From the NCBI GenBank assembly GCA_012729315.1, contig JAAYDI010000065.1, positions 108,380 through 172,379 on the forward strand: a stretch of 64,000 bases of DNA. The letters run 5' to 3'. The notes under the pieces are model-generated. The model was not told where the DNA came from and did no database searches. It was given only the letters and a program-made list of their open reading frames with translations. The position numbers and the translations under genes are program-made. Source of the DNA: Planctomycetaceae bacterium. Its GTDB lineage: Bacteria; Planctomycetota; Planctomycetia; Pirellulales; Pirellulaceae. Shown one piece after another: positions 1 to 9,092 of this stretch; within the stretch, counting starts at the first letter, position 1, and every line of letters begins with the position of its first letter.

Positions 1-678
1 GCGGTGGAGATCGCCCAGGCGATCGCGCTGGCCAACCGCCTGCAGCCCGCGCCCGACGTGCTGGTCGTGACACGCGGCGGCGGCAGCATCGAGGACCTGT
101 GGTGCTTCAATGAGGAGCCGGTGGTGCGGGCCATCTTCGCCTCCCGGATTCCGGTCGTGTCGGCAATCGGGCACGAGATCGACGTGACCCTCAGCGATCT
201 GGTGGCCGATGTACGCGCGCTGACGCCGACCGAAGCCGCCCAACGTGTGGTGCCCGCGGCCGACGAAGTGACGACCCTGCTCACCCACCAGCTGGCCCGG
301 CTCCAGGCCGGGCTCGCCGCCCGCGCCACCGCCGCCCGTATGCGACTCGATACGCTGGCCGACCGCCCCGTGCTGCGCCGGCCGCTCGACCGGATCCGGG
401 ATCTGGAACGGCGGCTCGACGACCTGCAGCTGCGCGCCGCGCGGGCCGGCACACAGGCGCTGCGCACGGCGCGCCAGCAGCTGGCCGTGCGCTCCGGTCA
501 ACTCGAATCACTCAGCCCGCTGGGGGTGCTGGCGCGAGGCTACAGCCTGACCGAGCGGGAGGCAGACGGGGTGCTGGTCGACCGGGCCGACCGGCTGCAG
601 GTGGGCCAGCGGATCCGGACTCGGTACGCGCAGGGGGCAACGATCAGTCGCGTCGAGTCGATCACGGGCGACGAATAA
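1..678 (+). CDS. xseA: Exodeoxyribonuclease VII large subunit, C-terminal part
   Basis: This is the C-terminal 225 residues of the large catalytic subunit of exonuclease VII; the 5' end lies outside the window because the reading frame is open from base 1. The recognisable family block is [12 protein letters not shown], followed by the conserved segment [19 protein letters not shown], and then a long Arg/Ala/Leu-rich helical region that in this family forms the coiled coil binding the small subunits. The family degrades single-stranded DNA from both ends into oligonucleotides in the cytoplasm. The xseB gene follows 43 bases downstream on the same strand, so the two subunits are almost certainly co-transcribed. 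Nothing suggests truncation other than the window edge. Confidence 0.95.
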   Translation, partial: AVEIAQAIALANRLQPAPDVLVVTRGGGSIEDLWCFNEEPVVRAIFASRIPVVSAIGHEIDVTLSDLVADVRALTPTEAAQRVVPAADEVTTLLTHQLARLQAGLAARATAARMRLDTLADRPVLRRPLDRIRDLERRLDDLQLRAARAGTQALRTARQQLAVRSGQLESLSPLGVLARGYSLTEREADGVLVDRADRLQVGQRIRTRYAQGATISRVESITGDE

Positions 679-721
679 GGCCGGCGGGCCCCAGACGGAA
701 GAAACCGAAAGAGCAGGTACC

Positions 722-1108
722 ATGGGAAAGAAGAAACCGACCGCAACCGCGGCAGATGGCGGCGAAGAGCCGTTGACATTCGAGCAGGCGCTGGGGCGTC
801 TGGAGAAGATCGTGGAGCGTCTGGAAGGGGGCCAGCTCACGTTGAGCGAGTCGCTGGCAGCGTATGAGCGGGGTGTCAAGTATCTCCAGCACTGTTACCG
901 GCAACTGGAACAGGCCGAGCGGAAGATCGAGCTGTTGGCTGGCGTCGATGCGGAGGGTCGGGCCACGACCCAGCCGTTTGCGGAGCCGGAGATGTCGCTC
1001 GAGCAGAAGCAGGCGGCCCGCAGCCGCCGGCGAACCGGCACGGCGCCGCCCACCGCGCCGGATGCCGCGCCGGATGCCGACATGGACGACGGCGCGTCGC
1101 TGTTCTAA
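722..1108 (+). CDS. xseB: Exodeoxyribonuclease VII small subunit
   Basis: A 128-residue protein. Its core, residues 18-75, matches the XseB family: LTFEQALGRLEKIVERLEGG, then LTLSESLAAYERGV and an LEQAERKIELL helix. It binds the large subunit to form exonuclease VII. It is longer than the usual 70-85 residues because of a low-complexity Arg/Ala/Pro tail after residue 90, which ends in an acidic DMDDGASLF. XseB proteins often keep a disordered tail, so this extension is probably not an error. The start is the ATG at 722, preceded by a purine-rich AAGAGCAGG. It lies between xseA and ispA in what looks like one transcription unit. Confidence 0.93.
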   Translation: MGKKKPTATAADGGEEPLTFEQALGRLEKIVERLEGGQLTLSESLAAYERGVKYLQHCYRQLEQAERKIELLAGVDAEGRATTQPFAEPEMSLEQKQAARSRRRTGTAPPTAPDAAPDADMDDGASLF

Positions 1109-1130
1109 AATAGGGTGCACCTGTGGCCGA

Positions 1131-1169
1131 TCGGCTCTATTTCTTGCGGGTCGGCTCTATTCTTGCGGG
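1131..1169. repeat. Near-perfect 20/19-bp tandem duplication upstream of ispA
   Basis: The unit TCGGCTCTATTTCTTGCGGG at 1131-1150 is followed directly by the same sequence lacking one T (1151-1169). It fills most of the xseB-ispA spacer and lies just before the preferred ispA start. Replication slippage is the likely origin. It contributes an in-frame extension if the upstream ATG at 1115 is used, so it also argues for the internal start at 1184. Confidence 0.9.
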
Positions 1170-1183
1170 CATCCGGGAACTCC

Positions 1184-2080
1184 ATGACATCCTCGCCGCT
1201 CTTGTCTTTTGCCGATGTATCGCGCGGGCTGACCGAACGTATTGATCAGGCCCTGCACGGGTATCTGGCTCCCGATCCCGATTGTCCGGCGGTGCTCAAC
1301 GAGGCCATGCGGCACATGCTGCTCGGGCCCGGCAAGCGGCTGCGCCCCCTGCTGGTGCTCCTGGCGGCCGAGGCGTGTGGCGGGTCCGTGACGGACGCCC
1401 TGCCGGCGGCCTGTGCCGTGGAAATGGTCCACACCTACTCGCTGATCCATGACGACCTGCCGGCCATGGATGATGACGACCTGCGCCGGGGGCGGCCGAG
1501 CTGCCACGCGCTGTTTGGCGAGGCGGTGGCGATTCTGGCGGGCGACGCGCTGCTGGCCCGGGCCCTGGAAATCCTGGCCCGTGATGTCCGCCCGCCGCAG
1601 GTGGCCGCCGCTTGCTGCGCCGCACTGGCCCATGCCGCCGGCCCGACGGCCATGGTCGGCGGACAAGTGGACGACATACGGGCCGAGTTCCAGGCGGGTG
1701 ACCTGCAGCAGCTCGAGTCGATCCACCGCCGCAAGACCGGCGCCATGATCTGCGTATCGCTCGAACTCGGGGCGCTGGTGGCGCAGGCCACGGCGCCGCA
1801 GCACGATGCCCTGGCGACCTACGGACGGAAACTCGGGCTGGCGTTCCAGATCGTCGACGACCTGCTGGATGTGCGCGGAGAAGAAACGCCTGTCGGGAAA
1901 CGGCTCAGGAAGGACGCGGCGCGGGGTAAGCTGACTTTCCCCGCTTTGCTGGGGGCGGAAGCCAGCCAACGCCGCGCCCGTGAACTGGTGGCCGACGCCT
2001 GTGCCGCGCTGGACCTGTTCCAGCCGCACGCGGTCCCCTTGCGGACGCTGGCGAACTACGTGATCCAAAGAAGCCGATGA
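1184..2080 (+). CDS. ispA: Polyprenyl (farnesyl/geranylgeranyl) diphosphate synthase
   Basis: A 298-residue short-chain trans-prenyltransferase that condenses isopentenyl diphosphate with allylic diphosphates. Both Asp-rich motifs are present: DDLPAMD at residues 90-96, followed by DDLRRGRPSCH, and DDLLD at 225-229. The GPGKRLRPLL block near residue 46 and the KTGAMI block near 185 also match the family. A longer reading from ATG 1115 would add 23 residues encoded by a tandem repeat, so I prefer ATG 1184 (MTSSPLLSF). The stop overlaps the dxs start by four bases (ATGA), giving the classic xseB-ispA-dxs order and translational coupling. Whether the product is C15 or C20 cannot be read with certainty. 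Confidence 0.93.
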   Translation: MTSSPLLSFADVSRGLTERIDQALHGYLAPDPDCPAVLNEAMRHMLLGPGKRLRPLLVLLAAEACGGSVTDALPAACAVEMVHTYSLIHDDLPAMDDDDLRRGRPSCHALFGEAVAILAGDALLARALEILARDVRPPQVAAACCAALAHAAGPTAMVGGQVDDIRAEFQAGDLQQLESIHRRKTGAMICVSLELGALVAQATAPQHDALATYGRKLGLAFQIVDDLLDVRGEETPVGKRLRKDAARGKLTFPALLGAEASQRRARELVADACAALDLFQPHAVPLRTLANYVIQRSR

Positions 2081-4026
2081 ATGCCATGCATAAACTGCTC
2101 GCGAGCGTCCATTCTCCTGCCGTGCTACGCAGCATGTCGCTCGCCGAACTCAACCAACTGGCCGACGAGATTCGCGACGTGCTGTGTAACCTGCTCGGCA
2201 CACGCTCCGCTCACTTCGCCTCCAACCTGGGCGTCGTGGAACTGTGCCTGGCTCTGCACAGCGTCTTTGATTTCAGCCGCGATCGGCTGATCTGGGACAC
2301 CGGACATCAGATCTACCCCCACAAGCTGGTCACGGGGCGGTATCCGGAGTTCGGAACGATCCGCACCAAAGGGGGGCTGATGGGATACCCCAACCCGGCC
2401 GAGAGCCCCTACGATCTGTTCATGACGGGGCACGCCGGAGCGAGCGTTTCCACGCTGCTTGGCCTGCACGTGGGGGACGCTCTGCGCGGCGCGCCGGATC
2501 GCTGCGCGGTGGCGGTGATCGGTGACGGCTCATTCCCGTCGGGGATGGTCTTTGAGGCCATGAACAACGCGGGCGCGATCCAGCAGAAAATCCTGATGAT
2601 CCTGAACGACAACAAGATGTCGATCTGCCCGCGGGTGGGCGGGCTGGCCAGCTATCTGGATCGGCTGCGCACGAATCCCGTGTACACGGGGCTCAAGAAC
2701 GAAGTCGTCCGGGCACTCAACAAGATGCCCGTTCTGGGCGACCCTGCCGAACGGTTCCTCGCCCAGATCAAAGAGGGCATCAAGGCCGGGCTGCACGGAG
2801 GCATGCTGTTCGAAGACCTGGGTTTCCGGTACATCGGGCCGATCGACGGGCACAACATCGGTCTGCTTCGCAAGTACCTGCAGATGGTCAAGAGCCAGAG
2901 CGACCACGTGTTACTGCATGTGGTGACCGAGAAGGGGCATGGTTTTCAGCCGGCGGCCGAGGATCCCACGTTCTTCCACACGCCGCCGGTCTTTGTGGCC
3001 GATCACGGCAAAGCCATTCCCAAACCGGCCGGGTCGTCGCACTCCTACACGCGGATCATGCGCGACGCGATTCTTGCTCAGATGCGGGCGCACGAGTCGG
3101 TGACGGTGCTGACGGCGGCCATGTGTCAGGGGAACATGCTCGAACCGGTCCGGGACGAGTTCCCCGACCGGTTCTTCGACACGGGCATCTGCGAAGCGCA
3201 CACGGTGGCGTTTGCGGCCGGGCTGGCGAAGGCGGGCCTGCGGCCGATTGTCGACATCTACAGCACGTTTCTGCAGCGGGCGTACGATCAGGTGTTCCAG
3301 GAGGTGACGTTGCAGAACCTGCCGGTCGTGTTCACGATCGACCGCGCCGGACTGACCGGCCCGGACGGACCCACGCATCACGGCGTGTTCGATCTGGCCT
3401 ACATGCGGATCTTCCCTCACATGGTCGTGATGGCGCCCGGAGATGCGCAGGACGTCGCGCCCATGCTGGACTTCGCCTTGGGGCAGGCGGGGCCGTGTGC
3501 CATGCGGTATCCCAAGGCGTCCGCCTTGTCGATTCAGCGCGAAGTGGCTCCCGTACAGTTGGGCCGCGCCGAGGTGCTCCGCTGGGGACCCGACGGCGCC
3601 ATCCTCTGCTGTGGCACACTGCTGCATGACTGCGTGCAGGCGGCCAATACGCTGCGCCAACAGGGACTCAATCTGGGTGTGGTCAACGCGCGGTTCGCCA
3701 AGCCCCTGGACCATGAAGTCGTCGCGCGCGCCCTCCGGGAATGCCGCTTCCTCGTGACCGTCGAGGAGGGCACGCTGCTTGGCGGGTTTGGCAGCGCCGT
3801 GCTGGAAGTCGCCTGCAGCCAGGGGTGGGACACCAGTCGCATCGTCCGCCTGGGGATTCCCGACCAGTTCATCGAACATGGCGAACGGGCCGAATTGCTG
3901 GCCGATCTGCGGCTCGATGCGCCGGGTATCGCCCAGGTCTGCCGCGCGCTGGCGCAGCGCGTCGACCGGCAGCCGCCCCGCTCCGCCACACCCAAAACGC
4001 AGCAGTCGGGACCTCGCGTGCCATGA
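2077..4026 (+). CDS. dxs: 1-Deoxy-D-xylulose-5-phosphate synthase
   Basis: A 649-residue thiamine-diphosphate enzyme that makes DXP from pyruvate and glyceraldehyde 3-phosphate, the first step of the MEP isoprenoid pathway. Visible features are the EIRDVLCNLLGT N-terminus, IWDTGHQIYPHKLVTGR, GDGSFPSG at residue 149 with the later NDNKMSI (the ThDP/Mg motif), FTIDRAGLTGPDGPTHHGVFD in the pyrimidine domain, and VEEGTLLGGFGSAVLE in the C-terminal domain. The usual GHSSTSIS is GHAGASVS here (around residue 118), and the canonical GDGALTGG is GDGSFPSG. It is therefore a divergent DXS, though the catalytic scaffold looks complete. It overlaps ispA by four bases upstream and nadK by four bases downstream. 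Confidence 0.95.
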   Translation: MNAMHKLLASVHSPAVLRSMSLAELNQLADEIRDVLCNLLGTRSAHFASNLGVVELCLALHSVFDFSRDRLIWDTGHQIYPHKLVTGRYPEFGTIRTKGGLMGYPNPAESPYDLFMTGHAGASVSTLLGLHVGDALRGAPDRCAVAVIGDGSFPSGMVFEAMNNAGAIQQKILMILNDNKMSICPRVGGLASYLDRLRTNPVYTGLKNEVVRALNKMPVLGDPAERFLAQIKEGIKAGLHGGMLFEDLGFRYIGPIDGHNIGLLRKYLQMVKSQSDHVLLHVVTEKGHGFQPAAEDPTFFHTPPVFVADHGKAIPKPAGSSHSYTRIMRDAILAQMRAHESVTVLTAAMCQGNMLEPVRDEFPDRFFDTGICEAHTVAFAAGLAKAGLRPIVDIYSTFLQRAYDQVFQEVTLQNLPVVFTIDRAGLTGPDGPTHHGVFDLAYMRIFPHMVVMAPGDAQDVAPMLDFALGQAGPCAMRYPKASALSIQREVAPVQLGRAEVLRWGPDGAILCCGTLLHDCVQAANTLRQQGLNLGVVNARFAKPLDHEVVARALRECRFLVTVEEGTLLGGFGSAVLEVACSQGWDTSRIVRLGIPDQFIEHGERAELLADLRLDAPGIAQVCRALAQRVDRQPPRSATPKTQQSGPRVP

Positions 4027-4928
4027 ACGATCCGCAACCGTCGGTGGTCAGTGATGAGGCCATTGCTCCCGCCTGGCGCGCGGTGCGCGACCGCCGAATC
4101 CGCGTGCTGCTGCTGGGAAACGGCGACCGGGCGCAGGTGCACGCCGAGGCCGAACGCCTGCGGCCGGCGATCGAACAGCACGCCGAGATTGTGCTGTGCG
4201 ACTTCGCCTCGCACGAGAGTCTGCAAACCGTGTCCGCCGACTTCGCCATCGTGCTCGGCGGAGATGGGTCGATTCTGCACGCCGTGCGGCAGATGGGCTA
4301 CCGGCAGCTTCCGGTGCTGGGTGTGAATCTGGGGAGACTGGGGTTTCTGGCTGCCCTGCCCCCCAGCGCTTTCGTCCGCGTGTTTCCCGACGTCTGCGCC
4401 GGGAAATGCTGGGTGGTCGAGCACCTCATGCTGCACTGCTCGGTGTTCTGCCAGGGTCAGGTCGTGCGCGAGCAGCTGGGGCTCAACGAGACGGCGGTAC
4501 TGGGGGGGCCCCCCTTCGCCATGATGAACTTGGATCTTTACGTTGACTCAGTTTTGGCCACAACATATAGTTGCGACGGTTTGATCATCAGCACGCCGGT
4601 TGGATCGACCGCTCACAATCTGTCCGCAGGCGGTCCCATCCTGCGTAAGAGCTTGCAGGCGTTCGTCATTTCGCCGATCAGTCCGCATACATTGACAGTC
4701 CGCCCGGTGGTTGACCGTGCCGACCGTACCTACGAGGTCGTCTATCGCGAGCCGCACACATCGGCTTCTGTGGTAGTGGATGGTACTGTGGTTGGTGCAT
4801 TGCAGGTAGGTGACCGTGTCCGGGTGCAGCGTGCGGCGCCGCAGTTTCAGATGATTGAAGTCGGAGGTCAGAACTACTACCGGACGCTTCGCGAGAAACT
4901 CGGCTGGCGCGGGCACATCCGCCGCTAG
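4023..4928 (+). CDS. nadK: NAD kinase
   Basis: A 301-residue ATP-NAD kinase that makes NADP. The diagnostic GGDG motif is at residues 79-82 (VLGGDGSILHAVRQMG), followed by NLGRLGFLA, the conserved LNE, and the substrate-binding block STPVGSTAHNLSAGGPIL. The start is fixed by the ATGA overlap with the dxs stop at 4023-4026; the frame is open further upstream, but that sequence is dxs in another frame. Coupling of nadK to dxs fits a supply role, because the next MEP enzyme, DXP reductoisomerase, uses NADPH. The downstream end is followed by a separate gene for an exported protein. Confidence 0.94.
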   Translation: MNDPQPSVVSDEAIAPAWRAVRDRRIRVLLLGNGDRAQVHAEAERLRPAIEQHAEIVLCDFASHESLQTVSADFAIVLGGDGSILHAVRQMGYRQLPVLGVNLGRLGFLAALPPSAFVRVFPDVCAGKCWVVEHLMLHCSVFCQGQVVREQLGLNETAVLGGPPFAMMNLDLYVDSVLATTYSCDGLIISTPVGSTAHNLSAGGPILRKSLQAFVISPISPHTLTVRPVVDRADRTYEVVYREPHTSASVVVDGTVVGALQVGDRVRVQRAAPQFQMIEVGGQNYYRTLREKLGWRGHIRR

Positions 4929-5059
4929 CACACACACGGGAATGAATCGCTTCTTGCGCGGTGCGCAGGGTGTTGCCTTTCCCGGACAGCGCGCGGCAAG
5001 TCAGCATCGGTCGCGGCTTGCCGGTCCTGAACATTCCATTCAGCACGGATGCAAACACG

Positions 5060-5995
5060 ATGAAGATCCGATGTCGCCAGACGGTCGTGGTTTCCTTTCT
5101 GCTTCTGGGGCTGTGTAGTTGCCTGCCGCTGCTCCAGGCTGACGACACGTCAAGTGTGGCCGCCGAGCTGGAGGTGGCCAAGAAGCGGGCCACGGAACAG
5201 AGCTATCTGCTGCGTTACCGGTTCGCACCTGGTGAGAAGATCTGCTGGCGGGTCAAGCATCTCAGCACGACGGAGGCGACGATCCAGGGCAAGACAGAGA
5301 CCACGCGTGCCCGCACACTGTCGACCAAGGTGTGGGAGGTGCAGAGCGTGGACGCGGACGGCAACATGACGCTGGTGCACAGCGTGACGGACGTTGACAT
5401 GTGGCAGAAGATCTCGGACCAGCCGGAGGCACGTTATAACAGCCAGACCGACGCGCGCCCCGCCCCTCCGTATCTGCAGGTTGCCAAACTGGTCAATACA
5501 CCGCTGTCCACTTTCCAGATCACCCCCTGGGGCAAGGTGCTCAGCCGCGACGGCGACGCGAATCCGATCAATCTGGGAATGGGGGACATCGCCATCCCGC
5601 TGCCGGTAGACGCGGTCAAGATCGGTCAGCAGTGGCAGACTTCCAGCGACCTCCTGGTCCGTCGGCGGGACGGCACGAAGAAGCGGATCAAGACCCGCCT
5701 TGTCTACACCCTCAAGTCGGTCAAGACGGGGGTCGCCACGATCGAGGCCAGGACGGAAGTGGTGACACCGGTGAACGACCCGCAGATCCAGTCTCAGCTG
5801 ATGCAGCAGATCACGGACGGCCAGATCCGGTTCGACCTGGACGCAGGCAGGATCCTGTCGCGCGAGATCGACTGGGACAAAACGGTGGTCGGCTTCAAGG
5901 GGCACGACAGTATGATGAAGTATCTGGCGCGGTTTACGGAAGAGTTGCAACCGGTGGCGCAGACTGCGCACCAGGCGCAGGATCCCGTGCGGTAG
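5060..5995 (+). CDS. Secreted hypothetical protein
   Basis: A 311-residue protein that I do not recognise at family level. The ATG at 5060 gives a clear signal peptide (MKIRCRQTVVVSFLLLGLCS, cleavage around LLQADD), so an in-frame start further upstream at 4961 is unlikely. The mature part is predicted mixed alpha/beta with no membrane segment. It contains segments such as WRVKHLSTTEATIQGKTET and IPLPVDAVKIGQQWQ that recur in exported proteins of unknown function in planctomycetes. One Cys at position 19 lies inside the signal peptide, but a good lipobox is not apparent. It stands alone between nadK and an ABC permease, with about 130 bases upstream. Confidence 0.75.
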   Translation: MKIRCRQTVVVSFLLLGLCSCLPLLQADDTSSVAAELEVAKKRATEQSYLLRYRFAPGEKICWRVKHLSTTEATIQGKTETTRARTLSTKVWEVQSVDADGNMTLVHSVTDVDMWQKISDQPEARYNSQTDARPAPPYLQVAKLVNTPLSTFQITPWGKVLSRDGDANPINLGMGDIAIPLPVDAVKIGQQWQTSSDLLVRRRDGTKKRIKTRLVYTLKSVKTGVATIEARTEVVTPVNDPQIQSQLMQQITDGQIRFDLDAGRILSREIDWDKTVVGFKGHDSMMKYLARFTEELQPVAQTAHQAQDPVR

Positions 5996-6059
5996 CGAGA
6001 CGGCGCGGGGCAGCCACACGGATCGAGGTATTCGTGTTCAGGGTCAGGTCGCAGCGTTG

Positions 6060-7679
6060 ATGCAGGGCGGGCGGCGTTGGTATTTCTGGTGCGGGCTGAT
6101 GGTACTGTTGGCCAGCGCTGCGCTGTTGCTGTGCGCCGCCGATCGGCGCACGTTGTTGCTGGCCGGCAACAGTCTCTGGGTGGGGCTGGGTGCCTGCGCG
6201 GTGTCGGTGCCGCTCGGCACAGTCCTGGCACTGGTGCTCACCCGTACCGACCTGCCGGGTCGCCGGCTGGTGTTCGGGCTGCTGGCGTCGCTGTTATTCC
6301 TGCCCCTCTACCTGCACGCTGCCGCGTGGGATGCCGGGTTTGGCCAGCTCGGCTGGTACTCCACGTTGCGCGACCTGGTGCCCGCGCCCTGGTTGCGGGG
6401 TGCTGGAGCGGTCGTCTGGATCCACGGGCTGTGGTCCGTGCCCTGGGTGACCGTGATCGTCTCGGCGGCGCTGCACTGGAGCGAACCGGAACTCGAGGAG
6501 GCCGCGCTGCTGGACGCTACCGTAGTGCAGGTGTTCGTGCGTGTCACGCTGCGGCGGGCCCTTTCCGGTGTGCTCATCGCGACCGCCTGGGTTCTGCTGG
6601 CGGCGATTGGCGACATGACCGTCACCGATCTCTACCAGGTGCGGACGCTGGCGGAGGAGATCTACACCTGTTACGCGCTGGGGGACGACACGGCCACACG
6701 GCTCGGGCTGCACACGGCGCTGCTGGTGACCGGCGCGCTGTCGGGCGCCGCCCTGATGTTCCTGGACCGGTTGCTGACGCTGGCCCAGCAGTTGCCGCGG
6801 CGCGCTCCGCTGGTGTTTTCTCTGGGCCGTTGGCGCTGGCTCGTGGTGGCCTGGGTGGTGTTGGTGCTGCTGCTGTTGATTGCCGTTCCGCTGGGCAACC
6901 TGGTGTATCAGGCCGGGCTGGTTGTCCGCTCGGCCGCGGGTGTGCCGGTCCGCCATTGGTCGCTTGCACGCTGCCTGGAACTGCTGGTGCCCTGGCCGGC
7001 CACGTATCGGTATGCGGCGGTGTGGGAGTTCCGGCGCCCGTTGTGTTGGACGCTGGCGATCGGTCTGAGCGCTGCGACGCTGGCGGTGACGACCGCCGCG
7101 CCGCTGGCGTGGCTGGCGCGACGCGGTGGCCTGCGCGCGCTGCCGGCGATTGTTCTGGCGGCGGGCGGCATCGGGGTCCTGGGGCCGCTGGTGGGCGTGG
7201 TACTGCTGCAGCTGATGACGGCCCATGACCTGCCGGGACTGATCTGGCTCCGCGATCAGACGATCCTGGCCCCGGTGCTGGCCACGACCTGGCGCAGTCT
7301 GCCCCCGGCCATCGTGATCTGCTGGTTGGCGTTCAGCAGCATCAATCAGGCGATGTTCGACGCGGCGCAGGTCGACGGTGCGGGATGGCGCACACAGTTC
7401 GTGCACATCGGCGTCCGTCTGCGCATGCCGGCCCTGGTGGTCGCCTGGCTGGTGTCGCTGGCGACCGCGTGCGGTGAGTTGCCGGCGAGCATTCTGGTGG
7501 TGCCGGCGGGGGTGACAACAGTCCCGATCCGCGTCTTCGGGCTGTTGCATGCCGGCGTCACCAATCAGGCTGCCGCCATCTGCTTGACGAGCATCGTCGG
7601 ATTTCTCCTGGTCGCGACGGCGATCCAGTGGCTGATCGCCGTCGTCCTGCGCCGGGCGGCACGTGCCACGGCTCCGTAG
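6060..7679 (+). CDS. Two-domain ABC transporter permease, iron(III)/thiamine type
   Basis: A 539-residue integral membrane protein with about twelve hydrophobic segments arranged as two repeated permease halves. Each half carries a binding-protein-dependent transport EAA-like loop: EEAALLDATVVQVFVRVTLR in the first and FDAAQVDGAGWRTQFVHIGV in the second. This duplicated design is that of the FbpB/SfuB/ThiP group, which carries ferric iron, thiamine or similar small ligands with a periplasmic binding protein and an ATPase. Neither partner is nearby, so the permease must work with subunits encoded elsewhere. The frame opens at TTG 6057, directly before ATG 6060; I take the ATG. The substrate cannot be decided from sequence. 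Confidence 0.88.
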   Translation: MQGGRRWYFWCGLMVLLASAALLLCAADRRTLLLAGNSLWVGLGACAVSVPLGTVLALVLTRTDLPGRRLVFGLLASLLFLPLYLHAAAWDAGFGQLGWYSTLRDLVPAPWLRGAGAVVWIHGLWSVPWVTVIVSAALHWSEPELEEAALLDATVVQVFVRVTLRRALSGVLIATAWVLLAAIGDMTVTDLYQVRTLAEEIYTCYALGDDTATRLGLHTALLVTGALSGAALMFLDRLLTLAQQLPRRAPLVFSLGRWRWLVVAWVVLVLLLLIAVPLGNLVYQAGLVVRSAAGVPVRHWSLARCLELLVPWPATYRYAAVWEFRRPLCWTLAIGLSAATLAVTTAAPLAWLARRGGLRALPAIVLAAGGIGVLGPLVGVVLLQLMTAHDLPGLIWLRDQTILAPVLATTWRSLPPAIVICWLAFSSINQAMFDAAQVDGAGWRTQFVHIGVRLRMPALVVAWLVSLATACGELPASILVVPAGVTTVPIRVFGLLHAGVTNQAAAICLTSIVGFLLVATAIQWLIAVVLRRAARATAP

Positions 7680-7788
7680 CGGTGTGGCCGCGCCGCCAGA
7701 CCGTGGGCCGGTTTGGTGATCGAGCGAGCGTGTGCCATAATCAGAGACAGATGGGGTGGGACAGGGCTGGAGAAGGGAGCGGCGATTG

Positions 7789-8952
7789 GTGCGGTTGAGT
7801 CCTCGAAGTATGGCAGTTCTGGTCGTGGCCGCGTGCCTCAGTGGCGGGTGGTCGGCCGCTCGCGTCGGCGCGCTCGAACACGTCACGGTGCGGCGGGACG
7901 GGGGCGACCAGGCGGTGGCCGGCCGCGTGCTGGTCGAGGCGCAGGACGGCGGCCTGCTGTTCCAGACACGCGACGGCGCGATATGGATCATCCAACCGGA
8001 GGAAGTGGTCGACCGCGGAACGGACGAGACGCCGTTTGAAGCCTGGGGGCCCGATGCGGTCGCCCAGCAGTTGCTTGTCGAGTTCCCCAGCGGATTCAAA
8101 ATCCATCGGACGGCCAACTACGTGATCTGCTACAACACCTCGGACGTGTACGCCGAGTGGTGTGGCGGGCTGTATGAGCGGCTGTATCGGGGCTTCTGCA
8201 GCTACTGGAGAAACCGCGGCTTGACCCTCGAGAAACCGGAGTTTCCCCTCGTGGCGCTGGTGTTCAACGACAAGGAGTCCTACGCCAGTTACGCCTGCCG
8301 GGAGCTGGGCGAGGCATCCGGCTCGATCTTCGGCTACTACAGCCTGGAGACGAATCGCGTGACCATGTACGACCTGACAGGCGCCGACGGACTGCGGAGG
8401 GGACGGCGCGGGGGCAGCTCGGCCGCGCATATCAACCAGGTCCTGTCACAGCCGGCGGCGGAACGGACGGTGGCCACGATCGTCCATGAAGCGACACACC
8501 AACTGGCGTACAACACGGGATTGCAGACCCGATTTGCGGGGAACCCGATGTGGGTCAGCGAAGGGATCGCGGTCTACTTCGAAACGCCCGATCTGGACAG
8601 CGCACGCGGCTGGCGCAACATCGGCGCAGTCAACCGGGTGCATCTCCAGCGCTTCCGCAAGGCGCTCAGCCAGCGCCCTGCCGACGCCCTGCCGACGCTG
8701 CTGACCGACGACTCCCGCTTCCGGGATCCGCATACGGCACCCGACGCGTATGCCGGTGCCTGGGCGCTGACCTACTACCTGATGCGCGTCCGGCGGGAAC
8801 AGTACGTGAGCTATCTGCAGGAAATGGCCCAGCTGCGCCCGCTGGCTGAACTGACGGCGGCGGAGCGGCTGGCTCAGTTCTGCCGCGCCTTCGGCGACGA
8901 TCTCGAACGTCTGGACAGGGACTTCGTGCGTTACATGCGGGAAGTGAAATAG
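7789..8952 (+). CDS. Exported DUF1570-type metallopeptidase-like protein
   Basis: A protein of about 387 residues with an N-terminal signal sequence (SMAVLVVAACLSGGWSAARV) and a C-terminal DUF1570 domain, a family I associate mainly with planctomycetes. The domain holds HEATHQLAYNTG, an HExxH zinc-binding motif, followed by MWVSEGIAVYFETPD, which supplies the downstream Glu typical of gluzincins. Peptidase activity is therefore plausible but unproven. The frame extends to GTG 7756, but an AAGGGAG ribosome-binding site at 7773-7779 favours TTG 7786 or GTG 7789. A weak -10-like CATAAT lies at 7735-7740. The gene is monocistronic, followed by 140 bases without a gene. Confidence 0.85.
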   Translation: MRLSPRSMAVLVVAACLSGGWSAARVGALEHVTVRRDGGDQAVAGRVLVEAQDGGLLFQTRDGAIWIIQPEEVVDRGTDETPFEAWGPDAVAQQLLVEFPSGFKIHRTANYVICYNTSDVYAEWCGGLYERLYRGFCSYWRNRGLTLEKPEFPLVALVFNDKESYASYACRELGEASGSIFGYYSLETNRVTMYDLTGADGLRRGRRGGSSAAHINQVLSQPAAERTVATIVHEATHQLAYNTGLQTRFAGNPMWVSEGIAVYFETPDLDSARGWRNIGAVNRVHLQRFRKALSQRPADALPTLLTDDSRFRDPHTAPDAYAGAWALTYYLMRVRREQYVSYLQEMAQLRPLAELTAAERLAQFCRAFGDDLERLDRDFVRYMREVK

Positions 8953-9092
8953 CCCGGCCGGATCCACCGCTGGCCGCCGCGTGCGTTCGGCCGGCGGGCC
9001 GCGCCGGTGGTGATGAAACGAACCCGGACATCGCATACAATGTCTGACTCCATGGGGACCGTCTGCTCACTCTCACACGCAGAGGTGCTCAG

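Noticed and set aside
6294..8117. 607-codon open frame on the minus strand opposite the permease
   Set aside because: It is the antisense of the permease and the following gene. High GC content keeps such frames open; it has no start context and a composition rich in Arg, Pro and Gln.
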